From Sipunculus nudus (taxonomy: Eukaryota; Annelida; Sipuncula; Golfingiida; Sipunculidae): a DNA stretch of 64,000 nucleotides. Position 1 is the first letter of the stretch. Every line of letters begins with the position of its first letter. The position numbers and the translations under genes were made by a program. The DNA lies in the NCBI GenBank assembly GCA_026874595.1, contig CM049309.1:68928926-68992925 (forward strand), read 5' to 3'. The notes beneath the pieces are model-generated. The model saw only the letters and a list, made by a program, of their open reading frames with translations. It was not told the origin of the DNA and searched no databases. Positions 1 to 11,860 of this stretch are shown here, in pieces.

Positions 1-574
1 AAAAACCTACCTGCAACAACTATAATTATTTTATCTTCATGCATGGAATGATGCTTTGTGTCAATATATTTACTGTTGAAAATTCCGGTATTTTCTGACC
101 CAGCCTGTCTGAGCAATTAATGGTTTGGGAAATCACTTTTAACCAGCATCTGTACCTTGAAAGAGATTTTGAAGAATAAGTCCAAAGAATATATGATATA
201 TCTATTTATCTTCATAAACTGATTTCATCAGCTCCCTTGTTTCGTGAAAACTTGGAAGATTTAAATAGAGAGCAAGAAAACAGTCATTCTGGTTTTTTTT
301 TTAATATGTAGTACAGTCTTTTTGTAAAAATTTATAAGGTTTTCCATGCCCGGGACTAGGAAATGGCGTGGTAGTTTAGATTTAGTACGAATAAATGCGA
401 ATCAAAATGGCCAAGTCAAAATTCTAGGTATAGATACTTTATCTAATCGGTGTCATTTATTTGGATTTACCATTAGGTAATTTTAACCGGGGTCCAAACA
501 CCTATATGGCCTTTATCAACTAAAGGTAACCCCTGGGGGTTTTCATAAAAATTGGCCAAAAAGGATATCACCGC

Positions 575-805
575 ACACGTGCTTGTTTTGTTTATATAAA
601 TGTGTTTAGGCGGGGGCCCGCCAAAATAATCAAAACAAATTCAATAAGGGCATAAGCCAGATAAGCAAGAGCTTTTCAAAAGGCGTTTTGTAACAAGTGA
701 CCTTTCTACCTCTGCATATATAGGCAACTAATACCACCTTAGGTTACATGTTTTTCCCGTTTATATATATTGCTGTGTTTACAAACATGTTGTTGATAAA
801 CAAGT
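575..805. repeat. Dispersed repeat also present at 13870-14110
   Basis: Both copies run: TTTGTTTATAT, a GC palindrome (GGCGGGGGCCCGCC here, GACGGGTACCCGC there), a TTTT(A/C)AAAGG block, AGTGACCTTTC, ACCACCTTAG, then GTAGATAAACAA/TTGATAAACAAG. Order and spacing are kept with many substitutions, so this is an old interspersed element. Confidence 0.55.
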
Positions 806-844
806 TCATACATCCTTCACGAAGGCGTTATAAAAACCAAAAGC

Positions 845-1020
845 CTGGACAGTCGAGGGGTAAACCGCTCAGCTCTCTCCGCTGGCGACCCGGAGTGCAT
901 GGCCATGAAAGTGGGTTGTATAGTGGCCCGTCTACGACCGGAGGTTTTCTCCGGGTTCTCCGGTTTCCTCCACCTCTAGACACTACCGGACGCCACTACC
1001 TAAGCCATGGAGAGCGCCTA
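845..1020. repeat. SINE-like GC-rich fragment
   Basis: Contains TTTTCTCCGGGTTCTCCGGTTTCCTCC-type sequence (about 943-973), a phrase I associate with SINE bodies in marine invertebrates, and a Ser/Arg-rich but non-convincing ORF. Family not assigned. Confidence 0.3.
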
Positions 1021-1172
1021 GATTAGTTATAATAACTAACGGTATTTGTATAATTCATGTAAAATAAATAAATATGATGATGAATAAATTACCCTTAGAT
1101 CATTAATATATACACAGAGGAAGCCAGCAATCACATGAATTCTTTCTGCAAAAGGGAGGTGATTGGGCATCT

Positions 1173-1640
1173 TTAACCGGAGACCTTTATTTGGATTTAC
1201 TTTATTTTAACCAGAGACCATTATTTGGGTTTACTTTATTTTAACCAGAGACCATTATTTGGGTTTACTTTATTTTAACCAGAGACCATTATTTGGGTTT
1301 ACTTTATTTTATCCAGAGACCATTATTTGGGTTTACTTTATTTTAACCAGAGACCATTATTTGGGTTTACTTTATTTTAACCAGAGACCATTATTTGGGT
1401 TTACTTTATTTTAACCAGAGAGCATTATTTGGGTTTACTTTATTTTAACCAGAGAGCATTATTTGGGTTTACTTTATTTTAACCAGAGACCATTATTTGG
1501 GTTTACTTTATTTTAACCAGAGACCATTATTTGGGTTTACTTTATTTTAACCGGAGATCTTTATTTGGATTTACTTTATTTTAACCAGAGACCATTATTT
1601 GGGTTTACTTTATTTTAACCGGAGATCTTTATTTGGATTT
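1173..1640. repeat. 34-bp minisatellite, about 14 units
   Basis: Unit TTTAACCAGAGACCATTATTTGGG-TTTACTTTAT repeats every 34 bp from about 1175 to 1640. Most units are identical; the first unit and two near the right end carry CCGGAG and TTTGGATT variants. Confidence 0.92.
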
Positions 1641-1796
1641 GCATATCCCCCCATCGAAATCGTTTTGGCCACACAACAAATCTTTCAGACCTACCATAAC
1701 CCTAATGCCTACGCTTATATTTTTTTTTATAATAACATTTAACATAATTTGTATATTTACTTATGTCAAAGCAATCACCAAAGTGATCAATTGAAC

Positions 1797-1885
<89 letters not shown>

Positions 1886-2171
1886 AAATAAACATAAATT
1901 TGCACATTGAGATTATCATCAGGGTATTCCTGTCGTATGTCCTTATAAAACCCTGACCTCGAAAAAAATTCGAAACCACTCATGGTAGTTGCCATTTTGC
2001 ATTTAGACTAAGATGCGGACGGTGCAAGCCGCATGTCGGAATTTAGGATATACAGCTATTTTCTAAAAAAAAGCTTTCGTAATCAGTGAAATATATTTTC
2101 CTTGTCATTTGATAAACGCCATTGCATTGTTTTGATGTAACCATCTTAAAATAAAAGCGTATAGGAAGACG

Positions 2172-2219
<48 letters not shown>

Positions 2220-3186
2220 TTTTTAATTGGGGAAATACCTTCCCAAAATATTTTAATATTTCACACACACAAAAGCGAACACACTAGCTCTCAGTATAAC
2301 ATTAAATGTGAAAGACCCGCAGATTAAGTATGCTGACAGGGATATAGAATAAATAAATATTATCTTATATGTATATAAACGAGGTACAATAAGTTATTTT
2401 TCAGGTAAAATTGTAAATTTTTGTCAAACAAACATAAACAGTCATAGAAGTCTAACATTCGAAGGGCATGCATGGTCAAAATTACGTTTTTGCTTCGAAG
2501 ATCGGTCACTGTGACCTAATTTCGGGATCTCACTGGGACCTGTCTGCTAATTAATCAATAAGTAGATCTAATGGTTACTGTTTGTGCCCTTCTAATGGAC
2601 GGCAGCAAGGAAAGACGACGATTAAGCTTATGGCAATATACAACTCGCCATGAGTGAAAGTCAGCCGAGCTTAGCCTCACTAAGCATGTCCAAAGGACTA
2701 TATAGAAAGAGAGAAAGCGGAGTACTTTAGCTTACAATTTTTTATTAAATGAACGACATGGAAAATGAAAGCCATTTGGACATATGGTATTTTGTTACTT
2801 ATAATGCTAATGACGTGAGAACGTGTGTATATTTCATGGACATATATGAAAGATATGATATCAGGTTTATTGCTATATTGGTGCATTATACGTGTATAGT
2901 GACCTCCTATAGTGACCTCGATAACTCCAATGTTTTATGTATACATAAGCCGTATGAATGTATCAAATAACACAGCACATACAAAGCACATATGCGTGGT
3001 CAACATACACTTCAGTAGATTATAATTATCACGCTTTATGTGAATAAGTGTTCAACCAATTAATAATACTTTTGTATTCCTTTTTACCATAAAGAAACTT
3101 TTCGATGCCCTTGTTAATTCATTACTATGATAAATGACATGTATGACCATCCCATATATTCCTATTATGTAACGTTATAGTAATAA
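1641..3186. other. AT-rich spacer with microsatellites
   Basis: Holds (TA)n at 1800-1877 and 2174-2218. Around 2560-2670 there is a piece resembling the dispersed-repeat tail at 34480-34550 (TGTGCCC ... GACGG ... GAAAGTCAGCC.AGCTTAGC). No gene. Confidence 0.6.
1800..1877. repeat. (TA)n microsatellite
   Basis: About 39 uninterrupted dinucleotides. Tyr/Ile-repeat ORFs over it are artefacts. Confidence 0.98.
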
Positions 3187-6100
3187 ACTAGACATTTCTT
3201 GGCACCGCGGGTGCCAGAGTATCCCCAGACATAGTAGGCCCCCCTCCTACAAGAACAGACCCCCATTTTTAGCAGCATATACTGACACTTGGCATATTTA
3301 TTGTTTATTCCATCTAACGATCCACAATCTTGTTGAATATGTTGGTCCTGTGACCTTGATCTTTTTAAAGATGTGTCCTGTGACCTTGACCTTTGATCTC
3401 ATAACCCCAAAATCAATTTGGGTCTTGCTTTTCCAATGGGACATATGCAAGTCAAGTTTGAAATCTATACATCAATAAAGCAGGAATTATCATCCAGAAA
3501 CTTATTTTTGGACAGATGGCTCCTGTGACCTTCACCTTTGACCTTGTGACCTCAAAATTGATAGTGTTCTTCCTCTCTTGGCAGGAGAACTATATGTGTA
3601 AGATGAAAGATATGAGATGAAATGTTTGACTGAAAATGCATCCACATCTTTTTAAAGATGTGTCCTGTGACCTTGACCTTTGACCTCATGACCCCAAAAT
3701 CAATTTGGGTCTTGCTTTTCCAATGGCACATATATAAGTCAAGTCTGAAATCTATACATCAATAAAAGCAGGAATTATCATCCAGAAACTAATTTTTGGA
3801 CATATGGCTCCTGTGACCTTCATCTTTGACCTTGTGACCTCAAAACTGATAGGGTCTTCCACTCTTGGCAGGTGAACTATATGTGCAAGAGGAAAGATCT
3901 GAGATGAATTGTTTGGCTGAAAATGCATCCACAATCTTTTTAAAGAGGTTTCCTGTGACCTTGACCTTTGACCTCATGACCCCAAAATCAATTTGGGTCT
4001 TGCTTTTCTAATGTGTCAATAACAAAGCCAAGTTTGAAATCCATACATCAGTAAAAGATGGAATTATCATCCAGAAACTAATTTTTGGACAGATGGCCCC
4101 TGTGACCTTCACCTTTGACCTTGTGACCTCAAAACTGATAGGGTTCTTCCTCTCTTGGCAGGTGAACTATATGTGCAAGATGAAAGACCTGAGATGAAAT
4201 GTTTGGCTGAAAATGCATCCACATCTTTTTAAAGATGTGACCTTGACCTTTGACCTCATGACCCCAAAATCAATTTGGGTCTTGCTTTTCCAATGGGACA
4301 TATATAAGTCAAGTTTGAAATCCATACATCAATAAAAGCAGGAATTATCATCCAGAAACTAATTTTTGGACATATGGCTCCTGTGACCTTCACCTTTGAC
4401 CTTGTGACCTCAAAATTGATAGGGGTCTTCCACTCTTGGCAGGTGAACTATATGTGCGAGATGAAAGATCTGAGATGAATTGTTTGGCTGAAAATGCATC
4501 CACAATCTTTTTATAGAGGTTTCCTGTGACCTTGACCTTTGACCTCATGACCCCAAATTCAATTCCGGTCTTGCTTTTCCAATGGGTCAAGTACAAGTCA
4601 AGTTTGAAATCCAAACATCAATAAAAGAAGGAATTATCATCAAGAAACTAATTTTTGGACATATGGCTCCTGTGACCTTCACCTTGTGACCTCAAATCTG
4701 ATAGGGTTCTTCCTCTCTTGGCAGGTGAACTATATGTGCAAGATGAAAGACCTGAGATGAAATGTTTGGCTGAAAATGCATCCACATCTTTTTAAAGATG
4801 TGACCTTGACCTTTGACCTCATGACCCCAAAATCAATTTAGGTCTTGCTTTTCCAATGGGACATATGTAAGTCAAGTTTGAAATCCATACATCAATAAAA
4901 GCAGGAATTATCATCCAGAAACTAATTTTTGGACATATGGCTCCTGTGACCTTCACCTTTGACCTTGTGACCTCAAAATTGATAGGGGTCTTCCACTCTT
5001 GGCAGGTGAACTATATGTGCAAGATGAAAGATCTGAGATGAATTGTTTGGCTGAAAATGCATCCACAATCTTTTTATAGAGGTTTCCTGTGACCTTGGCC
5101 TTTGACCTTATGACCCCAAATTCAATTCCGGTCTTGCTTTTCCAATGGGTCAAATTCAAGTCAAGTTTTGAAATCCAAACATCAATAAAAGAAGGAATTA
5201 TCATCCAGAAACTAATTTTTGGACAGATGGCTCCTGTGACCTTCACCTTTGACCTTGTGACCTCAAAATTGATAGGGTTCTTCCTCTCTTGGCAGGTGAA
5301 CTATATGTGCAAGATGAAAGATCTGAGATGAAATGTTTGGCTGAAAATGCATCCACATCTTTTTAAAGATGTGTCCTGTGACCTTGACCTTTGACCTCAT
5401 GACCCCAAAATCAATTTGGGTCTTGCTTTTCCAATGGCACATATATAAGTCAAGTCTGAAATCTATACATCAATAAAAGCAGGAATTATCATCCAGAAAC
5501 TAATTTTTGGACATATGGCTCCTGTGACCTTCACCTTTGACCTTGTGACCTCAAAATTGATAGGGGTCTTCCACTCTTGGCAGGTGAACTATATGTGCAA
5601 GATGAAAGATCTGAGATGAATTGTTTGGCTGAAAATGCATCCACAATCTTTTTATAGAGGTTTCCTGTGACTTTGACCTTTGACCTCATGACCCCAAAAT
5701 CAATTTGAGTCTTGCTTTTTCAGTGGGACATATATAAGTCAATTTTGAAATCATTACATCAATAAAAGCAGGAATTATCATCCAGAAACTAATTTTTGGA
5801 CAGATAGCTCCTGTGGCCTTGACCTTTGACCTTGTGACCCAAAAATTTATATGGATCATCCATTATTGGCAAGTGAGCTATATATTCAAGATGGAAGACC
5901 TGGGATGAAAGTTTGGCTTAAAATGCATCCAAAGTATCTTTTAAAATGCCAGTCCAGTGACCTTGACCTTTGACCTCATGACCCTAGAACCTATAGGGTT
6001 CTTACTTTAGTGGTGGGCCATACATAAGTCATGTTTGAAATCCATATGGCTATCAACACTGGAGATATCATAAGAGGTGTGTGATTTTCACCATATATGG

Positions 6101-6574
6101 CAATATTCAAGGTCAAGGCCACTATCATAGGAAAGGTCATGACCCCAATTTAAATAAGCATCATCCCATAACCCATACCTATGTATATGCATAATATAAA
6201 AGAAATCTGTCCATTAGTTTTTGACTTATAATGCTCACAGTGCTGTAAGGTGGCAATTTAGGGGTATTAAACAACACGAAAACAAGTAAAGAATAATAGG
6301 TGGCGCCACCAGTTTCTGGAACATGACAACCCTATCCATGATCTTCCATCAGCTTGATTTTGGGATAAATCCATGCAAGATTTCTTGAGATATTAAAGAA
6401 TTTGTGTGATTTTCCCCAAAATTGGACCTATTCAAGGTCAAGGACACTCTCCTAGTAAAGGTCATGACCTCATTTTAAATAGGCGTCGTCCTCTTACCCA
6501 TATCTATACATATACCAAGTTTGGTAAAGTTCCGTGAAATATTTTTTGGGTTATCGCGCCAACAAGATTCATAT

Positions 6575-6620
<46 letters not shown>

Positions 6621-6668
6621 GACCGGTATGAAAACATAGTATCCCCCGACTTTGTCTGGGGATACAAT
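3187..6668 (-). mobile_element. Helentron/HINE (pearl-like) element, copy 1
   Basis: Read on the minus strand it starts TTGTATCCCCAGACAAAG and ends with GTCTGGGGATACTCT, a hairpin GGCACC-CGC-GGTGCC, AAGAAATGT and CTAG, next to T residues. A 5'-terminal sequence repeated inverted just before a 3' hairpin that precedes CTAG is the published layout of Helentrons and their non-autonomous HINE/DINE/pearl relatives. Inside: a (CGG)n tract (about 6576-6619), a module with GGTGGCGCCACC, and about nine tandem ~285-bp units (3361-5937). No Rep/helicase ORF, so non-autonomous. Copies 2 and 3 fix both ends by comparison. Confidence 0.78.
3361..5937. repeat. Tandem array of ~285-bp units with nuclear-receptor-type half-sites
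   Basis: Unit starts at about 3361, 3648, 3936, 4225, 4507, 4788, 5070, 5359 and 5648 (period 281-289 bp). Each unit has two clusters: TGACCTTGACCTTTGACC and a TGACCTTCACCTTTGACC variant. In reverse this is AGGTCAAAGGTCA, a perfect DR1, overlapped by TCAAGGTCA. Alternate units resemble each other more (AAAGATGTG versus TAGAGGTTTCC starts), suggesting amplification of dimers. Confidence 0.9.
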
Positions 6669-7413
6669 AAGGCATTAACATAAAGTAACTACACATGCAT
6701 ACAAAACAATAACCAATTAAAATAATAAACATTGCAATATGTGGTACACTAATTGTGTAGTACTTACTTTGAGCGAAAATATAATAGCTGTACAAAATAC
6801 GAAGTATAGAACAAGTACATATGACCGTCTAATTAATAAATAACACGACTGTTTTATATGCAAATACACGGTAACCTGTGGTAAGTATATATACACTGCA
6901 TGTTTAATTACTACAAATGTTAGAAAAATGCACATGTGCATATATCTAGAATATTATAAAATATATGCCACCAGAAATGTTCAAAATTTCACATACATGA
7001 ACACATATACATGCCTGCCATTCACTTGTCTGATCAATTTACGCGTGTGTGTATAAGTAATATATATATATACATATGTGTGTGGGGGGGACTGATGGTG
7101 TTTGTGTGTGTCTTTGTCATGTACATTTCTTTTATCAAGAACGGGTTAAATCCCTTGCATTCGGAAGGATATAAGATATATCTGTAAAACCTTGAAGGAT
7201 TGTTGTTGAGAGGAATCAACTTCTATCTGAGTATTGATCAGCCTCGTCGACCTTTCTTTGAGTGACACTGATTTTACCTTAAACGTTAGAAAAGAATATG
7301 AATCTTCACGCACTCGCAGATACGCAAACACAACCGGAAGTCACATGAAAGGACAAGGCACAGTCTTCGTGCATGGGCACCTCCCCATGCATGCATGCAT
7401 ATAGGCGGGGCCA
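6669..7413. other. Spacer between repeat copy 1 and TCF21 exon 2
   Basis: AT-rich. It should contain the 3' UTR of the TCF21-like gene next to 7413. A short TA/TG tract and a G-run occur at 7060-7092. No other gene seen. Confidence 0.6.
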
Positions 7414-7521
7414 TCATGAGGGCCGAGGTTCAGCTTCTGTCTTAGCCAAAACCAAGTCCGACTCCAACATTAATTTCCCATCTTCCATGCCTTGTCGTCC
7501 TGTGAAACTGAACGGCCATGT
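7414..7521 (-). CDS. TCF21: TCF21-like exon 2 (C-terminal tail)
   Basis: A 35-residue exon plus TGA stop, too short to stand out as an ORF. The acceptor CTGTCTTTGTAG is followed directly by ACA TGG CCG TTC (T-W-P-F), the conserved start of the TCF21 C-terminal tail. The rest ([10 protein letters not shown] onward, ending EAEPRPS) is divergent and acidic. No AATAAA was noticed on the minus strand just downstream, so the 3' UTR end is unplaced. Confidence 0.9.
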   Translation of the reverse strand, partial: TWPFSFTGRQGMEDGKLMLESDLVLAKTEAEPRPS

Positions 7522-8114
7522 CTACAAAGACAGCACAAACGCAACGTTAGTTTTACGAAACGCTCTCATAACGGCCATGCACCATGCATGCACGGACCGA
7601 ATTAAGTGGCATTTGCCATGCAGTTTCATGGAAAAGGGCAGGCGTGTGCTACATTTGATGAAAAAAATTGGTAAAAAAAACTGTAATATTAAAGCATTTT
7701 GTTTCTAAACATTTGTTAATACTTTTTGTTCAAGAAATAATCTGGCATTGTTTCGGAATTATTGTGCAGGCCGAAATACAAGAATATTTCTCATGATTTC
7801 AGGAATGTACGACCTGCATGTTATTCGTTTTATAATTGTTGACTGAGTAATATCTTTTCATTCAATTAAAGCCTTTCATTGTACAAATCATACTAATTAC
7901 CCTTAAGCACATGCAGAAATGTTAAAGAAAAGCTTTGACTGTATAGTTCTGCCAAAAATCATGTACACTGGGGAACGTAAAGAAAAGAAAAAAAAAGACA
8001 TATAGAATCATATGTATACGTGCATGTGTGTATTTCCGTTGAACAAACAGTTTTATATATAATCGTATTTCGGTCAAGTAATAATATTTTATCACGCGGC
8101 AGTATCACCGAAAC

Positions 8115-8187
<73 letters not shown>

Positions 8188-10215
8188 TTGTATATCATAT
8201 TTATTGGATGAATCATATACCAGTATATATTGCTTCAGTGTTATGTTATTTGTTCGAACAATAAACCCTTTGAGAGCGAGAGTTGTACATAAACCCTATT
8301 AAACATATATGTATATTCAACTGTACGATATTCTGTGACATTCCTTGAAATGGAGGAAGTTATACATTCCTTTACACAAATGAGCTGTGTTTCTTAATGC
8401 TGCGAGCTTATGGGGTGAGGACGGCTTGAGCTGTCTTATTGTCCAATAAATCAATATTAGTGTTTAACAACACCAGTACAGAGTAAGTTTTCTTCCGCTG
8501 GTGTTCTGTACGGTCTACTATTGGGTTCTATATAGGTCTAGTGTGCCGCGTCGATCACTGCCCCATCTGTATGGGCCAACATTACTGTCCAATTAGGTCC
8601 CCGTAAACATATATTAACGAACCTGAACCAGCGTGTGCGTCACTCAAAATCTTACCAGCCCTGTCACGTCGGCTAATTAATCTAGAGTTCGCGTCGGCAG
8701 CCATGACTGCAAGCCAAGACGCTGACTTCTCCCAAACCGCAGCCCCGCTGGGTTTTGAGTAAGGCAACATAACGACCCCGCCACGCCACAGGGAACCCCC
8801 CAAGCTGTGATTATTTATATGTCTTCCAATCACTTAAGTCCGTCCAGCAATTCTCATATCGGTGCCTAACGATGAGGAACATTGACTCTACATTCTTATG
8901 TCATTGTTTGTCACAATCGGACAAGAAAGTCCACTTCCCTTTGTGCTGGGACTCTCTTGTTTATCTGTGCCTGGGAATTTCATGCCATGCCAATTCTATA
9001 TAAACAAATTTAACACCAAGTGATGCTTTCTTTTCAAGTTCCATTTTGGCTTTCTACCCTTTGGCACACTTATCTGGTTAATGGAATCTTCTTACGCTCT
9101 TTCAATTTCACTCCGAACTTTTCATTACCCGAACATTTTTTTTAAACTATATTATAGGACCAGTTTATATTTAACTGTTTCTGTCCCAAAGTGGAATGTG
9201 TTTAATAATCCTTTACATAATCATTTGATTTATTCTTGACTTAGATGATATATTTATAAGAATAATTGTAGTTAATAAACCAAGTTTTGTATTAGTTATA
9301 ATGTCTGTAAACTGAAAAGTCCATGCAGTAGCAACGGAAAATAACGGTATATAAACCAGGGTCGGATCGACTAAAACTTCATATGATAAATTTTCAGTCT
9401 ATAAATGTCGTAATAAGCTTAATTTCTTGAGGCACGGATTTCAAATGATTGCATTTCTGAAAAGATTGTCCACATGCAGCTATGGCAGTTCAATATCAAA
9501 ACAATGATACTGAATTGTCTGAATGTGTGTATGCATATATATCTTATTAGTCAAGCAAACGTGGAGTACATGAACCCCACAAAAGTGATTATGATAAGAC
9601 CAAGGAATTCTATGTTTTTCATAAAGACTATCAATGAATTCTTCGTTTTTACAGAGGTCTGCATTTCTGCATACATGGCTGCTCTGAATTCAGTTGAGGC
9701 TGGGGATTGTGCATAAATATCATTAAATGTGACATAAAAACTAAACCTATAGTACATGTCCTTTGATACGGTAACTCAAATGAATAAAGATTTTCCATGC
9801 AAGCACTTGTTGGGTCTTGTTGTAAATTCTTACGAGAGGAAATGTCTACCATCCTTTGTATATTGTAATCTTTTTATAGGATAAAAAAAAATATTGTCGT
9901 TTTAGTTTTAGTCATTTGACTCACCAGACTTAGTGGGTGTACTACTCCGCCGTTTCCATCATGACAATCACCGTCGTCTTCCGCCAGGATTTGTCTGAGG
10001 TGGGCGATATAACAAGAAGCGAGGCGTAACGTGTCCAGTTTGGAAAGTTTAGTGTCAGGAGGCACCCAGGGAAGTGTCGTTTTTAACCGTGAAAATGCTT
10101 TGCTGAGTACACGCATGCGTGCTCGCTCCCGTGCGTTTGCCGCTCCACGCTGTGCTTTGTTCCCCTTGTTTTCTCTCAGTTCTCTCTCACTCTCTGATTT
10201 CCGGCGACGAGCCAT
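7414..10215 (-). CDS. TCF21: TCF21/capsulin/musculin-family bHLH transcription factor (2 exons, 132 aa)
   Basis: Joined CDS of exon 1 (10215-9925) and exon 2 (7521-7414), read on the minus strand. Class II tissue-specific bHLH factor; vertebrate relatives TCF21 and MSC and fly HLH54F heterodimerise with E-proteins, bind E-boxes in the nucleus and specify visceral, cardiac and branchial mesoderm. The basic region and HLH occupy about residues 23-77: the basic stretch contains NARERAR with the E-box-contacting Glu30, and the loop carries the family signature [19 protein letters not shown]. Exon 1 ends at HPLSL followed by a perfect GTGAGT donor; exon 2 starts after TCTTTGTAG with TWPF, the residues that follow this intron position in vertebrate TCF21. 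Phase 0, intron 2403 bp. The start is the first in-frame ATG after a TAA 18 codons upstream. Oddities: the N-terminus is only about 22 residues, shorter than in vertebrates, and Gly24 replaces the usual Asn. An acceptor-like CTTTCTGTTTCAG ends at 10244, so an upstream N-terminal exon is possible. Family assignment is certain; TCF21 versus MSC is not resolvable, since invertebrates usually have one pro-orthologue. Confidence 0.95.
7522..9924 (-). other. Intron 1 of the TCF21-like gene
   Basis: A 2403-bp intron with GTGAGT donor and TTTGTAG acceptor. It contains a (TA)n microsatellite at 8121-8184 and a more GC-rich patch at about 8560-8830 that is open on the minus strand but shows no recognisable domain. 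The rest is AT-rich with nothing identifiable. Confidence 0.85.
8121..8184. repeat. (TA)n microsatellite in TCF21 intron
   Basis: About 32 uninterrupted dinucleotides within the intron of the TCF21-like gene. Confidence 0.98.
9925..10215 (-). CDS. TCF21: TCF21-like exon 1 (bHLH domain)
   Basis: Codons 1-97, ending in phase 0 at CTG before the donor GTGAGT (9924-9919). It carries the whole basic region, both helices and the linker ending HPLSL. The reading frame continues 16 residues past the donor before a stop, and those residues are intronic. Confidence 0.95.
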
Positions 10216-11812
10216 TGTGCTTTTTAGTATTATAGGCCTTATGCTGAAACAGAAAGACAGAACCGTTTAACAAAAAAAAGAAATACATAGTGTTTTTATT
10301 ATCAGGAAATTACTTCATGGAAATGCTGTTCATAATTCTAAAGTAAGGCCTAAAACGCAATCATGTGTGTTATGTTATGTGATAAAGTCTTTAAGCCGCG
10401 GGTGTATACATATCAAATTTAAGGCTACGTTTGCGATGTATTTGCGGAAGTGATTGCGCTATGTATAGCGTTGTGTGTAACGATATTACGATGAACAAAT
10501 GTTTATAAAAATGATTTTCTGATTCAGAAATTTTAGAGCATGTTTATTCTTTTCCGTATGCGTTACGGCCCATGAACGCGGCGTAATTCACTGTTCGCAT
10601 AACGTTACGTATTCGATTTGCTCCAATTAAAAATGTATGTAGACGTATCATAGACGCAGCGTGTACATCCGGCTTCGAACAGACATATATATTGCAGAAA
10701 GAATAGTGACGTTTACCATCACGCTATTCAAACAGCGAAGAATGTATAAACTTGTACTGATTCAATAGAAGTTTATAGACGCTTATTATCTGTAACCTGA
10801 AAAATATATCAAGACACAAATAAAGAATGAACATTCAGATCTATATATACAAAGGCAAATTCAGTGTAAGGTAAGCGTTGTTTTCTAGCCGCTATATAAA
10901 GGTGGCGTTCCGTTTTTATATATGCGTATATATATGCAGTATATGAATGCATATACATATGGATTGGGAACGCATATACACGCATGGTAACGAACGCGGA
11001 ATTCCACACATTGACGTTAGCGATATAGGACATTCTTCTTGCAGATATATGACTATATACTCTAATCCTGCAGCGCTTTACCATATCCCCGGTCTTGCTG
11101 CCTACGCACAGCACACGTATATGAATGGAATCAAAGGCGTATAAATACGCATAAATGGAATGCTAGCTTAAGGGTATTTTTTTTTTTTGCAAACGACAAA
11201 AATCGCGTGTCACTCAAACTTGTTGGCACCTTATTTGCAGTACTTTTAAGACTTTTTCAGTTGTTGTATTTTCTACAGGACTTAATGCATTCCGATATTC
11301 CCTCGGGCAACACCTACTAATATACCATTAATTGGATTAAGGATGCTCATATATAGGGATACACATACAATTAGATATAGAACCGCTTCGCATGTGGTCC
11401 CATGTCTATCATCGAGAAAAGATGTAGCTGTCAAGTGTTTATCATAACACAGTATTTGGGTTCTCAGAGAAGGCCCCTACGCCTTAATTTGTCATAATTA
11501 TCCGTTAATACCAGGATAACATGAGAACCTCTGTACTGATTCACGGACAACGATAGCACCCTGCAGATATAAATATTATAATAATCTCTCGACGCCTTTT
11601 GGGGTTACATATTTCACAGTTATTTGAACGGACTACCCACCGTGCATGGCTTATACACTTGCAGGCTTAAATTTCCTGTTTTTATGATTAATACACATAT
11701 TCAAAAGAACGCGCTTTCACATATAATCTTTTCTTAATTAGAGGTTTCTTACATGTTCAACTCCATATTATTATCTGCATGCAATATGATGCATGGCTAA
11801 TACCAGAAATTT

Positions 11813-11860
<48 letters not shown>

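Larger units (their letters stand above)
1..1172. other. Repeat-rich left edge, no gene
   Basis: Contains a dispersed repeat (about 575-805) shared with 13870-14110, a SINE-like GC-rich piece (about 845-1020) and, at about 467-510, a lone relative of the 34-bp minisatellite unit (ATTTGGATTTAC ... TTTTAACCGG). Confidence 0.6.

Noticed and set aside
1702-1995. ORFs rich in Tyr/Ile over TA tracts (also at 8020-8211, 26111-26350, 28320-28724, 36377-36774)
   Set aside because: They are translations of (TA)n microsatellites with no start context or conserved flanks.
4390-5331. Repeated 60-97-residue ORFs on both strands across the tandem arrays (also 17467-19941)
   Set aside because: Every unit gives the same ORFs because the units are repeats; frames are broken by stops and indels, and no protein signature is present.
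6475-6795. Poly-Ala ORF (and poly-Pro ORF at 20502-20729)
   Set aside because: Both are frames of the (CGG)n tract inside the Helentron-like elements.
7373-7708. 111-residue plus-strand ORF
   Set aside because: It is antisense to TCF21 exon 2 and its intron; the minus strand has the conserved TWPF tail and splice acceptor.
10031-10270. 79-residue plus-strand ORF
   Set aside because: Antisense shadow of the bHLH exon.
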